Shown here: positions 14,406 through 15,811 of the stretch, in pieces
Position numbering within the stretch: the first letter of the stretch is position 1
Layout of the letters: every line of letters begins with the position of its first letter
Source of the DNA: an uncultured Chryseolinea sp.
Lineage (GTDB): Bacteria > Bacteroidota > Bacteroidia > Cytophagales > Cyclobacteriaceae
DNA length: 15,811 nucleotides
Direction: 5' to 3'
NCBI GenBank assembly: GCA_946478915.1
Contig: CAMLER010000031.1
Coordinates: 1 to 15,811, forward strand
Notes under the pieces: generated by a model
Told to the model about the DNA's origin: nothing
The model's input: the letters and a program-made list of their open reading frames with translations, nothing else
Databases searched by the model: none
Made by a program: the position numbers and the translations under genes

Positions 14406-14423
14406 AACTATCCATTACATTTC

Positions 14424-14451
14424 AAAGACGGCGAGAGCTCCAAAAAGACAC
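14424..14451 (-). promoter_or_regulatory. Putative ECF promoter P6 (sigma-3 gene)
   Basis: Minus strand: GTGTC plus TTTTT (14451-14442) and CGTCTTT (14430-14424); 16 nt between GTC and CGTC; CGTC ends 21 nt before the ATG at 14405. It begins right after the stop of the acetyltransferase gene. Confidence 0.62.
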
Positions 14452-14453
14452 AT

Positions 14454-14948
14454 CTAAATTCCAACTATTTTACTTCTTCTTTCAAAAAGAACGGTATCAC
14501 GCCATTTTCCATCCAATTGGGCGATTTTTTCACGGTATCCGATTTCCCGAAAACCTGCTGATCGGTGCAGGTGAATACTTGTAGTATTTTCCGGAAAAAT
14601 TGAGGCATATAAAGTCCAGATCCCTGCCTTTTCACTTTCAAACACAAGGTGTCTCATCAAAGCTTTTCCGATGCCTTTACCAGTATGATCAGAATGTACA
14701 TATATGGTGACTTCCACTACGCCTTCATAAACTTTGCGAAAAGACGCCGGTTGCAGCCCCGCCCATCCTACGACCTGATTATCTATTGTGGCGACCCAAA
14801 ACAAATGAGCGTGAAATTTTTTAATCCATGTTTCGTAGTCGGGCACAAACGCTTCAAAGGTTGCATTCTTTGTTTCAACACCCTGCCGGTAGATTTCGGC
14901 AACAGCGTCCCAATCATCCTTAGCAAATAATCTTATTGAGATGCTCAT
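14454..14948 (-). CDS. GNAT N-acetyltransferase, phosphinothricin/ArsN1-like
   Basis: 164-residue cytosolic acetyltransferase of the PAT branch, which N-acetylates phosphinothricin, methionine sulfone or arsinothricin using acetyl-CoA. Seen: IRLFAKDDWDAVAEIYRQGV at the N-terminus, TFEAFVP, VVGWAGLQPASFR, VVEVTIYVHSDHTGKGIGKA (motif A with the HTGKGIG pyrophosphate loop, 88-94), FPENTTSIHLHRSAGFREIG (motif B), and GKWRDTVLFER. The frame extends upstream to 15077, but the ATG at 14948 is right: it makes an ATGA overlap with the ArsO-like stop (14945-14947) and begins at the family N-terminus. Coupling to an ArsO-like enzyme favours an ArsN1-type organoarsenical role over herbicide resistance (inference). 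Confidence 0.82.
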   Translation of the reverse strand: MSISIRLFAKDDWDAVAEIYRQGVETKNATFEAFVPDYETWIKKFHAHLFWVATIDNQVVGWAGLQPASFRKVYEGVVEVTIYVHSDHTGKGIGKALMRHLVFESEKAGIWTLYASIFPENTTSIHLHRSAGFREIGYREKIAQLDGKWRDTVLFERRSKIVGI

Positions 14949-15811
14949 GACGGCTGTGACTCTTTGACTTTTGAGATAAATGTACTGATCTCTTCTACGG
15001 TTGTCTTTGCTGTTCGGCCTACGCCAATTAATGTGGCGGATGCGAAGCCTGTCCAGTTGCCATAGCCAACAAACCAAAGTCCTTCGACTATCTTTGATTT
15101 AGTCCCTTGCGTATCTGATTTGCCGTTGTCACTGATGACATGTAGTCCCGCAAGATGTTTCAATGCTGGTTTAAAACCGGTGCAAAAAATCACTGCATCT
15201 ATTTTTTCTTCATGGCCATCGTTCCATACGATTGAATGCTCGCTGAAGTGATCAAATGGTCTCAAGCTTTTCAAGACGCTACGAGATCTCGCCTCCTTCA
15301 CCGATTCTACCATCACAATATCTCCAAGAGAAGGAGCTTTATATTGCTTGCCTGCCTTTTGCGCTTCATACATTTGCGTTGCAGCGTCAAAAAGAAATCT
15401 CCCATCAATATGGTCGGGAAGAAATCGCGGATCTTTTTGTGTTATCCAAATTGTGTCCGTTACTTTCGATACTTCTGCAAGTATTTGGGCACCTGAATTT
15501 CCTTCGCCAACGATGGCTACACGCTTTCCTGTAAATGCTTGGGGGTTTTGATATTGGCTGGAATGAATTATTTGTCCCTTGAAATTTTCTACACCATCTA
15601 ATGTTGGAATGTATGGGTTGCTAAACGAACCGGTTGCACTTATTACCGCACTGGCAATGTAAATCCCGTCTGAGGTTTGAAGATGAAATTCCTGGTCTGC
15701 CTTAATGACACTCAAGACTTCAATGCTTCGTTTGATGGGAAGGTTGTATTTCGATTCGTAGTGCTTTAAATATTCGATGGCAACATCCCTTGTGGGATAG
15801 TAGTCTCTTCC
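14945..15811 (-). CDS. arsO: ArsO-like flavin-containing monooxygenase, N-terminus outside window
   Basis: 288 residues visible; the frame is open to the window edge (GRDYYPTRDVAIEYLKHYES is the first visible segment), so about 60-70 N-terminal residues with the FAD-binding GxGxxG are missing. The TTG at 15715 is internal. Seen: ATGSFSNPYIP (FAD-domain ATG motif), the NAD(P)H site VAIVGEGNSGAQIL, VIFCTGFKPAL, and the ending GYGNWTGFASATLIGVGRTA, which I recognise from ArsO proteins of arsenic operons. Reaction: NAD(P)H- and FAD-dependent oxidation; ArsO's exact substrate is not firmly established. It is co-transcribed with the acetyltransferase via an ATGA overlap. Other ars genes may lie beyond the window. 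Confidence 0.8.
   Translation of the reverse strand, partial: GRDYYPTRDVAIEYLKHYESKYNLPIKRSIEVLSVIKADQEFHLQTSDGIYIASAVISATGSFSNPYIPTLDGVENFKGQIIHSSQYQNPQAFTGKRVAIVGEGNSGAQILAEVSKVTDTIWITQKDPRFLPDHIDGRFLFDAATQMYEAQKAGKQYKAPSLGDIVMVESVKEARSRSVLKSLRPFDHFSEHSIVWNDGHEEKIDAVIFCTGFKPALKHLAGLHVISDNGKSDTQGTKSKIVEGLWFVGYGNWTGFASATLIGVGRTAKTTVEEISTFISKVKESQPS

Noticed and set aside
14949..15077. N-terminal extension of the acetyltransferase
   Set aside because: It lies inside the ArsO-like gene in another frame; the ATGA overlap at 14945-14948 marks the true start.
1..15811. CRISPR arrays, tRNA/rRNA genes, insertion sequences
   Set aside because: No regularly spaced repeats, cloverleaf-like segments, transposase motifs or flanking inverted repeats were seen by eye.

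Overview
The window looks like a chromosomal segment of a Bacteroidota bacterium, probably Cytophagia-like. The reasons are a TAnnTTTG-type -7 box, secreted proteins whose signal peptides end in -GQ or -AQ, an SPII lipobox, weak ribosome binding sites, and moderate G+C.

Left part (1-6199), ordinary genes: the 3' part of glutaminyl-tRNA synthetase; a Tat-exported PIG-L/LmbE-type deacetylase followed after 10 nt by a lipoprotein with an N-acylglucosamine-2-epimerase-like (alpha/alpha)6 barrel; and a TetR regulator divergent from a GT1/MGT-type glycosyltransferase, with a palindrome between them. Bases 6200-6619 hold no gene I can support, only a short degenerate GC-rich repeat.

Middle (6620-7855), a small soft-metal locus: a small protein with an ERMCC motif, a MerR-type metalloregulator, and a divergent MerF-like transporter that ends at a strong intrinsic terminator. 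Two near-identical dyads, matching at 18 of 21 positions, lie before the MerF gene and before the ERMCC gene.

Right part (7868-14451), the most interesting region. It carries three SigZ-like ECF sigma factors, each with a C-terminal cysteine tail and no recognisable anti-sigma gene. Sigma-1 ends a flavoprotein-MFS-sigma operon and is followed by a 65-residue peptide with four CysCys pairs. Sigma-2 and sigma-3 each precede a secreted PAP2/class A acid phosphatase-like protein, forming two tandem, diverged copies of a sigma-PAP2 module. Six upstream regions (before the flavoprotein operon, the CC peptide, both phosphatase genes and two sigma genes) share a promoter-like pattern: an RTC plus T-run element, then 15-16 nt later CGTC, 19-27 nt before the start codon. 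Small variants track the three modules. I infer a self-amplifying, cysteine-sensing, sigma-controlled thiophilic metal(loid) response.

Right edge (14454-15811): an ArsO-like flavin monooxygenase (running off the window) overlaps by ATGA a PAT/ArsN1-like GNAT acetyltransferase. This supports an arsenic or organoarsenical context. No ArsR, ArsC, Acr3 or MerA is visible, so the actual inducer is unknown.
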